Shown: positions 29,926 to 38,912 of the stretch, one piece after another | Layout: each line of letters opens with the position of its first letter | How positions within the stretch are numbered: position 1 is the stretch's first letter | From: Myxococcus terminator_A | GTDB taxonomy: Bacteria; Myxococcota; Myxococcia; Myxococcales; Myxococcaceae | Direction of reading: 5' to 3' | DNA: 64,000 nucleotides | NCBI GenBank assembly: GCA_049194865.1 | Contig: JBLZWL010000129.1 | Coordinates: 1-64,000, forward strand | The notes under the pieces: generated by a model | What the model was told of the DNA's origin: nothing | Database searches by the model: none | The model's input: the letters and a program-made list of their open reading frames with translations, nothing else | Position numbers and translations under genes: made by a program

Positions 29926-31191
29926 TCAGTGTCGCGGGATGTCTGTGGTTGGCGCACTTCGAGCTTCCGGAGTCCCTCGGGCCCGTGCCTCCGGCCGTCG
30001 TGTCGAGCTCGCCGTGTCCGCGTAGCCCGTCAGCTCCACGTAGCCGCGCCCCTTCACGGGCTGGCCCGCACGCACGCCGTCCAGGTCCACGCTGCCCTCC
30101 CAGTAGCGCACGCTCACCGGCAGCTCCTGGTCCGAGAGCTTCGGCGTCACCGTCAGCTCCAACCCGAGCTTCTCCACGCCCAGCTTCCACTTCGACGGAT
30201 ACACCCCACCGCGCGGACTCTTCCACGTGCTCAGCACCGCCAGCTTCACGTCATCCCGGGTCAGGTGCACGGAAGCACTGTCCACGGCACCCACGGGAGG
30301 CACCCACGTCCCCGAGCTGAACGGGTCCACCGTCCCATCCTCGCGACGCAGTTGGTAATACATCAGCTCGCTGCCATCCGAGAGCTGGAGTGAAAACCAA
30401 TCCCAGCCCACCTGGTCCGCGCCCAGCGCGCTGGTGCTCCACTCGCGGTCCATCCAGCTCTCGCCCGTCACCGCGTACGTCTGTCCTTCCACCCGCACCG
30501 TGCCGCGCGAGGGCATGCGTGTCATCGAGTAGTAATACGATGCATTGCCCGGCTCGGCGCTCTTCTGGCTCAAGCCCCGGTCCCCTTCGAGCACCGGCGG
30601 CTTGCCCGGCTCCAACGACAACTCCAGCGTGACGTCGTCCGTCTCCGCCCGCAGCCGCATCGGCCACGTCGCCTCACCCACGCTCGCCGCCTCCCAGTCT
30701 TCCAGCCACACCTTGAACGGCTGCGTACTCGCCCCCGCGAGCCCCAGCGCCGCGCGGCTGTAGCGCTCCGCGACATGGAACCGCCCCGCCGCCACGTCCG
30801 TCACCGTGAAGTGCCCCAGGTACACCTGCCGCGTCCCCCACGCGGAGTCCCGCGCCGGCGCCTCGGGTGCCAGCGCGTTTCGGAACAGCGTGAACTGGTA
30901 GCCGAAGGCGCGCCCGTCCGCCGTCTCGAGGTTGCCCGTCCAGTACCACCACTCCGTGCGGAACTCCGGATGCGGGCCGTGGTCCTCGGGGAAGTGGAAC
31001 GCGCGGGGCTCGAAGGCTCGCGCATAGCCTGCCGTGCCTCCGTCACCCCCACCGAGCGCCTTCGCCACCGTCAGCGTCCCGCCCCTCGCGAGCGCGGGAG
31101 GCTCCGTCTCGCGCGTGACGACGTACGCCGCCACCGCCAGCGCCGCCAGCACCACCGCCGTCCCGATGACGAGCCCTCGGCCGTTGCTCAT
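29926..31191 (-). CDS. AttH/CrtC-like lipocalin-fold exported protein
   Basis: A 421-residue protein with one N-terminal membrane anchor (LVIGTAVVLAALAVAAYVV). It contains the AttH/hydroxyneurosporene-synthase-like fold: FPEDHGPHPEFRTEWWYWTGNL, FGYQFTLFRNAL, GESWMDREWSTSAL and VGWDWFSLQLSDGSELMYYQLR. The family includes carotenoid 1,2-hydratases and the AttH protein of Agrobacterium. Here it is the third gene after an ABC ATPase and permease, as in attEFGH, so a lipid or lipoprotein-linked role is more likely than carotenoid hydration. The last 25 residues are a low-complexity basic tail. Confidence 0.8.
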   Translation of the reverse strand: MSNGRGLVIGTAVVLAALAVAAYVVTRETEPPALARGGTLTVAKALGGGDGGTAGYARAFEPRAFHFPEDHGPHPEFRTEWWYWTGNLETADGRAFGYQFTLFRNALAPEAPARDSAWGTRQVYLGHFTVTDVAAGRFHVAERYSRAALGLAGASTQPFKVWLEDWEAASVGEATWPMRLRAETDDVTLELSLEPGKPPVLEGDRGLSQKSAEPGNASYYYSMTRMPSRGTVRVEGQTYAVTGESWMDREWSTSALGADQVGWDWFSLQLSDGSELMYYQLRREDGTVDPFSSGTWVPPVGAVDSASVHLTRDDVKLAVLSTWKSPRGGVYPSKWKLGVEKLGLELTVTPKLSDQELPVSVRYWEGSVDLDGVRAGQPVKGRGYVELTGYADTASSTRRPEARARGTPEARSAPTTDIPRH

Positions 31192-31195
31192 GGCG

Positions 31196-33736
31196 TCACT
31201 CCTCCCTCAGCGCGAACGCGGGATTGGCACGAGCCATCTTCCACGCCGGGTACAGCCCCGCCAGCGCCGAGGCCACCAGCGCCAGCAGCATCGCCTGCCA
31301 CAAAGTCTCCGGCGTCACCTCGAGCCGCAGCGTCCAGCCGAAGGACCGCTGGTTGATGACATGCACCAGGATGTACGCCAGCCCCACGCCCAGCGGCATC
31401 GAGAACAACCCCGCCAGCAAACCCAACAGGCCCGTCTGCAGCGACACCAGTCCCCAGAGCTGTCGAGGCGTCAGCCCCGTGGCCCGCAGCACCGCGAACT
31501 CCCGAGCCCGCTCCAGCTGCAATGACATCAACGCACTGAGCACCCCCACGAAGGCCACGCCGATGGCCAGCAGTCGGAGCACCTGCGTAATCGTGAAGGT
31601 GCGGTCGAACACCTCCATCGACGCCTGTCGCAACGAGCGATTCGGCCGTACCAGCAACGCCTGCTCATCCCCCGCGCTCTCGCGCACCGCGGTCACCAGC
31701 GAGTCCACGTCCTGCCCCGGCGACGCGTACAGCGCCACGCCGCTCACGCCCCGGTCGTCGTACCAACGCTCGTAGGTGGCGCGAGGCATCAGCATCGTCC
31801 CCACGTCGGAGCCGTAATCGAAGTACACGCCGACCACGCGGAAGGCGTGAATCCCCCGGTCCGTGGCCAACCGCACCGTGTCACCCACGCCCACGCCCCG
31901 ATGGAACGCGAAGGGCTCCGAGACGATGAGCGCCTCCGTCGACGCATCCAGCGCGCGCCACACAGCGGCCTCGTCACCCTGCTTGAAGCGGTAGGGCCGC
32001 CCCGGAGAGCGACTGAAGTCGACGGCGATCAAGTCCGTGGGCACACCGTCCACTCGCGCCCGCGTCACGCGCAGGGTGCTGCTGCCCGCGACGCCCGGAA
32101 GGGTGCGCAGCCGCTCCACCAGGCCCGGCACCAGCGTGGAGTCTCCCCGTCGCGCCACCAGCGAGGGAGGGGAGATGAACACATCCGCCAGGAGCGAGGC
32201 CTCCAGCCACGACAGCACCGTGCCTCGGAAGCTGGACACCATGAGGCCCACGCCCACCGTCGTCGCCACCGCGACCATCAGCGCCGCCAGCGCCACCGCC
32301 GTGCGACTGAGGCTCGTCCTCACTCCGCGCGCCGCCATGCGCCCCAAGAGCCCGAAGGCGAGCCCCAGCGGCCCCGCGGCGAAGAGAGACAGCCGCTCCG
32401 TCACCCATGGCACCAGCAGCGCGGCGCCAATCAGCACCGCGAAGAGCCCCACGTACGCCGGCACCAGCGCCTGCGTGGGCCACCCCAACAGCCCCACGCC
32501 CGCCGCCAGCACCAGCAACCCCAGCAGCGCCAGCTTCGGCGCGCGCGTGCGCGACACGTCCTCCAGCGTCGAGCGGCGCAGCGTCGTCGCGGGCGCCGAA
32601 CGCGCCGCCTCCCACGCGGGCACCAGGGCCGCCAGCAGCGTGGCCCCGATGCCCAGCGCCAGTCCCTTGGCCAGCGTGAAGGGCTCCAGCGCCAGCCCGC
32701 GCACGCTCACCACGAAGTAGAGGTCATTGATGGTCTGGGTGATGAGCCCCACCAGCCCGCGACCCAGGAGGATGCCGAGCAACAGCCCCGCCACCGTGCC
32801 GACGATGCCGAGCACCAGCGCCTCGCCCAGCACCAGCGCGAACAGCTCGCCCCGGGTGATGCCCACCGCGCGCAGCCGCCCCAGCAGTCCGCGCCGCTGC
32901 ACCACGGAGAACGTCATCGTGTTGTAGATGAGGAACATCCCCACCACGAGCGCCAGCAGCGACAGCGCGGTGAGGTTGGTGCGGAACGCCTTCGTCATCT
33001 GCTCCACCGTGCCGGCCCGCGCCGCCGCGCGCACCACCTCGGTCCCCGTGGGCAGCGTCGCGCGCAGTCGCTCCGCCTGCGCGTCCCCGCCCGTCAGTCG
33101 CAGGTCCACGCGCGTCAGCCGCCCCACGCGCCCGAGCACCTCCTGCGCCGTGGACAGGTCCGTCAGCACCAGCGCCTCCAGCGCGCGCGCCGTGTCCTCG
33201 TCCGCGGGCGCCAGCAGCGCCGCCACGCGCAGCGAAGTCTCGCGGCCCTCCACGCGCACCGGCAAGAGCCCACCGGCCTCCACGCCCAGCGCCCGCGCCG
33301 CCCGCGCGCTCAACAACACCGTGCCCGGCTGGGTGAGCAGCGCGCCCACGTCGCCCACGGCTTCGTCACCCGCGTAGTCGCGGAAGGGCGTCTCCGCGAA
33401 GGGGTCCACCCCCAGCACCGTGAGCGTGCGCCGGTCGCCCACCGCCGCTTGCACGTAGCCTTCCACCACGGGCGCGGACACGGGCGCGTCTGGACGCAGC
33501 CGCAAGTCGCGATACACACCCTCCGGCAGTCCCGAGGTGCCGCCCATGAGCTGGTGCGTGGCCTTCCCCGTCACCGCATCGGTGGAGCGCTCGAAGGCGC
33601 GCAGCGCGCTGCCGCTCGCTAAATCAATCGACACCACCACCGCGACACCCAGGGCGATGCCCAAGAGGGACAGCGCCGTCAGCCACGGGTGGCGGCCCAG
33701 GTGGCGCAGGCTGGAGCGCACCAGGAGATTTGTCAC
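31196..33736 (-). CDS. FtsX-type ABC transporter permease
   Basis: An 846-residue permease with duplicated FtsX/MacB-type domains. TM1 is LTALSLLGIALGVAVVVSI; a periplasmic MacB-like domain follows; then four helices (SLLALVVGMFLIYNTMTFSVVQRR and next), a central helical pair, a second periplasmic domain and three final helices. Ten or more membrane segments fit the LolC/YbbP/AttF-G group that moves lipoproteins or lipids across the envelope. GTG 33736 overlaps the ATPase stop (GTGA). The AttH-like gene starts four bases after its stop. Confidence 0.9.
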   Translation of the reverse strand: MTNLLVRSSLRHLGRHPWLTALSLLGIALGVAVVVSIDLASGSALRAFERSTDAVTGKATHQLMGGTSGLPEGVYRDLRLRPDAPVSAPVVEGYVQAAVGDRRTLTVLGVDPFAETPFRDYAGDEAVGDVGALLTQPGTVLLSARAARALGVEAGGLLPVRVEGRETSLRVAALLAPADEDTARALEALVLTDLSTAQEVLGRVGRLTRVDLRLTGGDAQAERLRATLPTGTEVVRAAARAGTVEQMTKAFRTNLTALSLLALVVGMFLIYNTMTFSVVQRRGLLGRLRAVGITRGELFALVLGEALVLGIVGTVAGLLLGILLGRGLVGLITQTINDLYFVVSVRGLALEPFTLAKGLALGIGATLLAALVPAWEAARSAPATTLRRSTLEDVSRTRAPKLALLGLLVLAAGVGLLGWPTQALVPAYVGLFAVLIGAALLVPWVTERLSLFAAGPLGLAFGLLGRMAARGVRTSLSRTAVALAALMVAVATTVGVGLMVSSFRGTVLSWLEASLLADVFISPPSLVARRGDSTLVPGLVERLRTLPGVAGSSTLRVTRARVDGVPTDLIAVDFSRSPGRPYRFKQGDEAAVWRALDASTEALIVSEPFAFHRGVGVGDTVRLATDRGIHAFRVVGVYFDYGSDVGTMLMPRATYERWYDDRGVSGVALYASPGQDVDSLVTAVRESAGDEQALLVRPNRSLRQASMEVFDRTFTITQVLRLLAIGVAFVGVLSALMSLQLERAREFAVLRATGLTPRQLWGLVSLQTGLLGLLAGLFSMPLGVGLAYILVHVINQRSFGWTLRLEVTPETLWQAMLLALVASALAGLYPAWKMARANPAFALREE

Positions 33737-34449
33737 CGGGGCTCCCTTCGCGGCGCTTCGCGTTCCACCAGGCGCCCGCCCGTCATCTCCAGCACCCGGT
33801 CCGCGCGGGCCACCAGCCCCGGCTCGTGCGTGACGACGAACGCGCACGCGTGGCCTTGCCTGGTGAGGCCCTCCAGCAAATCCAACACCTGCCGGCCCGT
33901 GGCCTCATCCAGGTTGCCCGTGGGCTCGTCCGCGAGGAGCAGCGGCGGTGAGTGCGCGAGCGCTCTCGCCACGGCCACGCGCTGCTGCTCGCCGCCGGAG
34001 AGCCGGTCCGGAAAGCTGTTCGCGCGGGAGGCCAGTCCCACGCGCTCCAGCAGGGCCCGCGCCTTCGCGCTCGCCTCCGCCGCGTCGTGCCCGTTGAGCT
34101 CCACCGGCAGCCGCACGTTCTCCTCCACCGTCAACGTGGGCAGCAGGTTGAACGCCTGGAAGATGAAGCCCACGTGCTCGCGGCGCAGCAACGTGCGCTG
34201 GCGCTCGCTCATGGTTCCGAGGTTGCGTCCGTCGACGAGCACCTCGCCGCGCGTGGGCAGGTCGATGCCGCTGATGAGGTTGAGGAGCGTGGACTTGCCC
34301 GAGCCGCTGCGGCCCAGCAGCACCACGAACTCGCCCCGGCGCAGCGTCAGCCGCACGCCGGAGAGCACCTCGCGCGCGGTGTCGCCCTCGACATAGGACT
34401 TGGTGACGTCACGCAGCTCGACGAGAGGAGGGGTGTCGGACTCAGGCAT
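33733..34449 (-). CDS. LolD/MacB-type ABC transporter ATPase
   Basis: A 238-residue ABC ATPase. Walker A is GRSGSGKST (46-54), the Q-loop lies in FIFQAFNLLP, the signature is LSGGEQQR (150-157) and Walker B is LLLADEPTGNLD (170-181), with a switch histidine in VTHEP. These details place it with LolD, MacB and YbbA. It is the first gene of a three-gene operon with an FtsX-type permease and an AttH-like protein. Confidence 0.95.
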   Translation of the reverse strand: MPESDTPPLVELRDVTKSYVEGDTAREVLSGVRLTLRRGEFVVLLGRSGSGKSTLLNLISGIDLPTRGEVLVDGRNLGTMSERQRTLLRREHVGFIFQAFNLLPTLTVEENVRLPVELNGHDAAEASAKARALLERVGLASRANSFPDRLSGGEQQRVAVARALAHSPPLLLADEPTGNLDEATGRQVLDLLEGLTRQGHACAFVVTHEPGLVARADRVLEMTGGRLVEREAPRREPR

Positions 34450-34503
34450 GTGCGAGCCCTTGATATACGGGGCCGGCGCTTTTCGCCGCGTCCCCAGCCC
34501 CCG

Positions 34504-35325
34504 TCACGCGCCCGCCGGTTGTGGCTCCCATTCCCCGAAGTCACGCCACTGCGTCAGGAAGCCCCCCACCTCGCTCGCCAGCAGGGGGCCGTCGGTGTCC
34601 CGGGGGATGACGTGGAAGCCGCGTCGCAGCGAGACGACGCGCACGCTCGGCGACGCGGTGAGCCGGCGTGCCAGCCACCGTCCTCCCTCCGGGTCCACGA
34701 CGTGGTCCTGCTCGGCCACCGCCACCAGCACGGGACAGCGCACCCCCGCGACACGGCGCGCCGCCTCGTCCTGCAAGGTGACCAAGTCCCTCAGTCGCGC
34801 CACCGGGAAGCCGGAGAGCACCGGCGCCTCGGCCAGCGCCACCGGGTCCGAGATGTCCGTGCCCGTCTTCTCCACCCACGGCCGCGCCCACTCCAACAGC
34901 GGCGTGCGCGACAGCTGGCGGATGAGCATCATCCGAGGCCCCCGGAAGCGCACGGCCGGGGCGACGAGCGCCAGCGCCCGCACCTTCTCCGGGTGGTCCG
35001 CCGCCAATCCCAGCGCCAGCAGCGCCCCCATGGACAGCCCCACGACGGAGACGCTCCGGTGACCCCGCAGCGCATCCAGGGCGCGCTCGGCCGCCGCCCG
35101 CCAGTCGCGCCAGGTGACACCGAGGAGCGCCTGGGGCGTGGTGCCGTGACCCGGCAGGAGCGGCGCCACCACATGCATCCCGCGCGCCGCCAGCGCCTCG
35201 CCCAGGGGGCGCACATCCCAGGGACTGCCGGTGAAGCCGTGCAGCAACAGGCACGCGTCCGGGCCCCGTCCCAGCTCGAAGGGCTCCGTTTTCTCCGCGT
35301 CCATGGCGAGCGAGGCATCCATCAT
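34504..35325 (-). CDS. Alpha/beta hydrolase (carboxylesterase-like)
   Basis: A 273-residue alpha/beta hydrolase without signal peptide. The oxyanion region is LLLHGFTGSPWDVRPLG, the nucleophile elbow is VGLSMGA, the acid is probably the Asp in VAEQDHVVDPEGG, and the histidine lies in FHVIPRD. The arrangement resembles monoglyceride lipase and Est30-type carboxylesterases. The start is one of ATG 35325, 35322 or 35304. None has a good ribosome binding site. It diverges from the DUF3467 gene across about 48 bases. Confidence 0.85.
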   Translation of the reverse strand: MMDASLAMDAEKTEPFELGRGPDACLLLHGFTGSPWDVRPLGEALAARGMHVVAPLLPGHGTTPQALLGVTWRDWRAAAERALDALRGHRSVSVVGLSMGALLALGLAADHPEKVRALALVAPAVRFRGPRMMLIRQLSRTPLLEWARPWVEKTGTDISDPVALAEAPVLSGFPVARLRDLVTLQDEAARRVAGVRCPVLVAVAEQDHVVDPEGGRWLARRLTASPSVRVVSLRRGFHVIPRDTDGPLLASEVGGFLTQWRDFGEWEPQPAGA

Positions 35326-35373
35326 GAAGACAGGCTGGCCACGCGGAGGCGCAGGCGCTATGCCCCCTGCCTC

Positions 35374-35664
35374 ATGGCGGACACTCCGAAGCCCCCGGAC
35401 ATGCAGTTGCAGATTCAAATCGACGAGGACGTCGCCAATGGTCAGTACGCCAACATGGCCCTCGTGAACCATACGGACACGGAATTCACGTTGGATTTCA
35501 TCTACGTCCAGCCGCAGCAGCTCCGGGCCAAGGTGCGCTCGCGCATCATCACCAGCCCCAAGCACATGAAGCGGTTGATGCTGGCCATGCAGGACAACCT
35601 CAACCGCTACGAGGCGAAGTACGGCGCCATCGTCCTGCGCGAGGACGACGGCGGCATGCACTGA
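35374..35664 (+). CDS. DUF3467 protein
   Basis: A 96-residue protein matching the DUF3467 family throughout: DEDVANGQYANMALVNHTDTEFTLDFIYVQP, then ITSPKHMKRLMLAMQDNLNRYEAKYG. Members are small cytoplasmic proteins of unknown function. The length is normal. It stands between a divergent hydrolase gene and a convergent lipoprotein gene. Confidence 0.85.
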   Translation: MADTPKPPDMQLQIQIDEDVANGQYANMALVNHTDTEFTLDFIYVQPQQLRAKVRSRIITSPKHMKRLMLAMQDNLNRYEAKYGAIVLREDDGGMH

Positions 35665-35692
35665 CGCGGGGCCCCGCGGCCCGAGGGCGGCT

Positions 35693-36283
35693 TCACTCCT
35701 CGGTGGGCTCGCTGGGGTCCTTCTTGCCCGTGGCCAGGTACGCCTCCGCGCGGGCCTCGAGGTGGGCGGCGAGCCTGGGCTCCACGCGCGACAGCACCTC
35801 CCATTCGATATCCGAGGCGCGACGCACGACGGGCTTCGCCGGCGACAGGGGCTCTCCCTGGACGGAAGCCGCCGCCGCTCCGTCTCCCAGCTTGGCGTCG
35901 CGGGTGCCGGCGCCGAGGCTCGGATGCGCGGGAGCGCGCCCGTTGGTGGTGTAGGCCATCCGGTAGGCGCGCAGCACGGCGCGGCCGTCCGACAGCGGAT
36001 GGACCTGCACGAGGATGCGGGACCAACTGGCGCCCATGTCCGTGTTGCCCCGGATGCGCCAGGTGGTGTGGACGTAGAGCGGGTCCGCGCTGGGAATCAG
36101 CTCATACTTCTGCTCCGCGAGCACGCGGCGGGTCGTCGCCAGCAGGGCGTCCGACGGCAGCGTGTAGATGGCGTTGCCGCTGGTGGTCTCCACCAACTGC
36201 TGGCGGGTTTCAGGCGTGACGGCGCAGCCACAAGCTCCCATCAGGAGCCCGACCGTCACCCACGTCGAAAGGCGTGAGCGCAT
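35693..36283 (-). CDS. Lipoprotein of unknown function
   Basis: A 196-residue lipoprotein with leader WVTVGLLMGACGC. The mature part has an alpha/beta segment (DALLATTRRVLAEQKYELIP, RILVQVHPLSDGRAVLRAYRM) and a helical, charged C-terminus. It is convergent with the DUF3467 gene. An in-frame extension to 36475 lacks a leader and is rejected. No family was recognised. Confidence 0.7.
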   Translation of the reverse strand: MRSRLSTWVTVGLLMGACGCAVTPETRQQLVETTSGNAIYTLPSDALLATTRRVLAEQKYELIPSADPLYVHTTWRIRGNTDMGASWSRILVQVHPLSDGRAVLRAYRMAYTTNGRAPAHPSLGAGTRDAKLGDGAAAASVQGEPLSPAKPVVRRASDIEWEVLSRVEPRLAAHLEARAEAYLATGKKDPSEPTEE

Positions 36284-36453
36284 GGTGATGTTCTCGAAAT
36301 TCCCCGGGGGACGGCGGATGGAGCGCTGGCTCGCGAGCCCGGGGTCTGGCTCGCGGGGGACACTCCTGGAAACGCACGGGGCGTGTCCCCCATATCGCCG
36401 TGCTCGTTGAACGGGTTGGCATCCATCCCGCAGCGGCGCAGACTCGGGACATC

Positions 36454-37206
36454 GTGCTCCGAATCCTCGTCTCATTGTTCGTGCTGCTGTGCGCTCGTAC
36501 CGCCTCCGCCCAGTGCCTGGGGGACGGCGTGCAGTTGTTCCCCACGCCGGGTGCCATCGTCCCCATCAACAGCCGGTTCCTGCTGGAGGGCGTGGGCACG
36601 GCTCGGGAGCCCGTGGTCGCGCTGGTGGGCAAGAAGCTGCGGCTGGTGGCGAGCGACCACGAGGTGGAGGTGAAGGCGCAGCGCGGCTGGGAGAGCAGCC
36701 TGGGGCGGGCCACCATCGTCCTCAAGGTCGTGGGCAAGCTGGAGCCGGACAGGCGCTACACGCTGCGGCTCGACGAGGTGCTGCCCAACGTCACCGTGCT
36801 CAACGGCCGGGGCGGGGCGCTGCCCGAGTGGAACACCGGCAAGGGCGCCGACACGCAGCCGCCGCGCTGGCAGAAGCGCCCCGCCGTCTCCGAGGGCTTC
36901 CTGCGCCGCACGGCCCAGGGCACCGCGCGCTTCGTGCGCCTCAACCTGTCGCTGAAGGAGGAGAGCCCCGCGTATCTCGTGGTGAAGCTGGAGCCGCGTC
37001 GTCCGGGACCCAGCGTCCAGCAGTACGTGGTGCCGGTGACCAACAGCACGGCCTTCATCGGCCACGAGGCGTGCAGCGGGACGTTCGCCCTGGAGGACGG
37101 CCGCAGCTACCGGGCGCGCATCGAGGCGTTCGATGCGGCGGGCCACAACGCGCCCCCCGTTCCTCCTGTGGACTTCGAGGCGCCGGCCGACTACTCCGCG
37201 CCGTAG
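36454..37206 (+). CDS. Exported beta-rich protein upstream of hemF
   Basis: A 250-residue protein that starts at GTG 36454 with signal peptide LRILVSLFVLLCARTASAQ. The remainder has beta-rich segments with the look of two immunoglobulin-like domains (FPTPGAIVPINSRFLLEGVG and SYRARIEAFDAAGHNAPPVPP). It lies 24 bases before hemF on the same strand, so they may be one operon. No catalytic motif was seen. A GTG at 36400 is a longer in-frame option. Confidence 0.65.
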   Translation: MLRILVSLFVLLCARTASAQCLGDGVQLFPTPGAIVPINSRFLLEGVGTAREPVVALVGKKLRLVASDHEVEVKAQRGWESSLGRATIVLKVVGKLEPDRRYTLRLDEVLPNVTVLNGRGGALPEWNTGKGADTQPPRWQKRPAVSEGFLRRTAQGTARFVRLNLSLKEESPAYLVVKLEPRRPGPSVQQYVVPVTNSTAFIGHEACSGTFALEDGRSYRARIEAFDAAGHNAPPVPPVDFEAPADYSAP

Positions 37207-37230
37207 CGACGACAATCGCCAGGAGCAGGC

Positions 37231-38145
37231 ATGACGAAGGTGGACGTGGAGAGTCTGAAGGAGCGGATGGCCTCCTTCACCCAGTCGCTGCAGGACGACA
37301 TCTGCGGCGCGCTGGAGCGCCTGGACGGCACGGGGCGCTTCCGTGAGGACGCCTGGACGCGGCCCGGCGGGGGCGGGGGACGCAGCCGCGTGCTGGAGGA
37401 CGGCGCCGTGCTGGAGAAGGCGGGCGTCAACACGTCGGTGGTCTTCGGAGAACTGGAGGACCAGTTCGCCAAGAAGCTCCAGGGCGAGGGGCGCTCCTTC
37501 TGGGCGGGCGGCATCTCCCTCGTGCTCCACCCGCGCAACCCGCACGTGCCCACGGTGCACGCCAACTACCGCTTCATCCACCAGGGCGGGAAGGCGTGGT
37601 TCGGCGGCGGCGCGGACCTGACGCCGTACTACCTCTACGAAGAGGACGCGGCGCACTTCCACCGCGTGCACCAGGCCGCGTGCGACAAGCACGATTCGAC
37701 GTACTACCCGCGCTTCAAGGCCGCGTGTGACCAGTACTTCTACGTGCGTCACCGCGAGGAGACGCGCGGCGTGGGCGGCGTCTTCTTCGAGAACATGGGC
37801 GGAGATTTGGAGCGCGAGCTGGACTTCGTGCGCGACTGCGGCCGGGCCTTCCTGGACGCGTACCTGCCCATCGCCGAGCGGCGCAAGGACACGCCCTTCA
37901 CCGAGGCCCAGCGCTTCTGGCAGGAGGTGCGGCGCGGGCGCTACGTGGAGTTCAACCTCGTCTATGACCGGGGCACCGTCTTCGGCCTGGAGACGCGCGG
38001 GCGCACCGAGTCCATCCTCATGTCCCTGCCGCCCCAGACGCGCTGGCGCTATGACCACCACCCGGAGCCTGGAACCTGGGAGGCCCGGCTGGTGGACGTG
38101 CTGCGGCAGCCGCGTGACTGGGCCGCCTGGAAGCCGGAGGGCTGA
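37231..38145 (+). CDS. hemF: Oxygen-dependent coproporphyrinogen III oxidase
   Basis: A full-length 304-residue HemF. It converts coproporphyrinogen III to protoporphyrinogen IX by two oxidative decarboxylations in heme synthesis. The conserved segments are present: GGISLVLHPRNPHVPTVHANYRFI, WFGGGADLTPYYLYEEDAAHFH, GVGGVFFENM and GRYVEFNLVYDRGTVFGL. GGAG precedes ATG 37231. It is followed after five bases by a small membrane-anchored protein. Confidence 0.95.
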   Translation: MTKVDVESLKERMASFTQSLQDDICGALERLDGTGRFREDAWTRPGGGGGRSRVLEDGAVLEKAGVNTSVVFGELEDQFAKKLQGEGRSFWAGGISLVLHPRNPHVPTVHANYRFIHQGGKAWFGGGADLTPYYLYEEDAAHFHRVHQAACDKHDSTYYPRFKAACDQYFYVRHREETRGVGGVFFENMGGDLERELDFVRDCGRAFLDAYLPIAERRKDTPFTEAQRFWQEVRRGRYVEFNLVYDRGTVFGLETRGRTESILMSLPPQTRWRYDHHPEPGTWEARLVDVLRQPRDWAAWKPEG

Positions 38146-38150
38146 GGACC

Positions 38151-38651
38151 ATGTCCGACGACTCCTCCACCTCCCCTCCGCCCTCGACGGGCGGCGCTCG
38201 CAAGAAGTGGCCCCTCTTCGCCCTGGGGCTGAGCGTCATCGCCGCGGTGCTGGGCGTGCTCGCCCTCCGGCACGCAGGGCAGCCGAGCGAGCGGCCCACC
38301 GACACCGAGGCGCGCCTCAACGTGCTCGCGCTGTGTGACGCGGTGCAGGCCTATCGCGACGAGCACGGCGCCTATCAAGTCGCCGGCCCCACACCGCGGG
38401 ACGTGCCGCGCGGAGGCGAGTCGGTGCCCTTCCCGGAGAACGACGTCTTCCACCACCTGGGCTTCGAGCCGGGGGAGCGGGTGCGCTTCCAGTACGAGGT
38501 GGTGGTGCAGGAGAGCCCCGTGGGAGAGCCGGAGGTGTCGTGCCTGGCGCGCGGTGACTTCGACGGGGACGGGCTGAACTCCGTCTACCGCGTGCGGTTG
38601 GACGCCAATGGAATGACGACGCCCGTCGAGGTGGAGCGCGAAGGCGAGTGA
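38151..38651 (+). CDS. Membrane-anchored protein downstream of hemF
   Basis: A 166-residue protein with a short basic N-terminus and one transmembrane helix (FALGLSVIAAVLGVLALRHA, about residues 23-42), then a periplasmic domain. The pattern of a single helix followed by ALCDAVQAYRDEHGAY and a Cys-containing LARGDFDGDGLNSVYRV resembles pseudopilins of type II secretion or type IV pilus systems. There is no prepilin cleavage motif, so it is pilin-like at best. It is co-transcribed with hemF. Confidence 0.65.
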   Translation: MSDDSSTSPPPSTGGARKKWPLFALGLSVIAAVLGVLALRHAGQPSERPTDTEARLNVLALCDAVQAYRDEHGAYQVAGPTPRDVPRGGESVPFPENDVFHHLGFEPGERVRFQYEVVVQESPVGEPEVSCLARGDFDGDGLNSVYRVRLDANGMTTPVEVEREGE

Positions 38652-38912
38652 CGGGTCCGCAACCTGATCCCCGCTCCGGGCGAGAATCGGGAAATGGGCC
38701 ACGTCGGTGACATGAGGGGGCCCCGCGACGGTCCCCGGGCAGGCAGGGGAGGGGTGCCCCGGGGGGAGCCCGTCTCCGACACACCGCGTGATGGCGGGGC
38801 CCCGCATCGAGGTACTCCGTCACTGCCGGACACTTCGTTCATCCCCCCAAACGGTTCTCAGGACGCGTCCGAGCTAGGCTCCCAGAGTCCTTTGGATGAC
38901 GAGGCACCGCCC

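Noticed and set aside
31196..33736. Large plus-strand His/Arg/Gln-rich frame opposite the permease
   Set aside because: Antisense to a conserved FtsX-type permease. The composition is typical of out-of-frame high-GC sequence.
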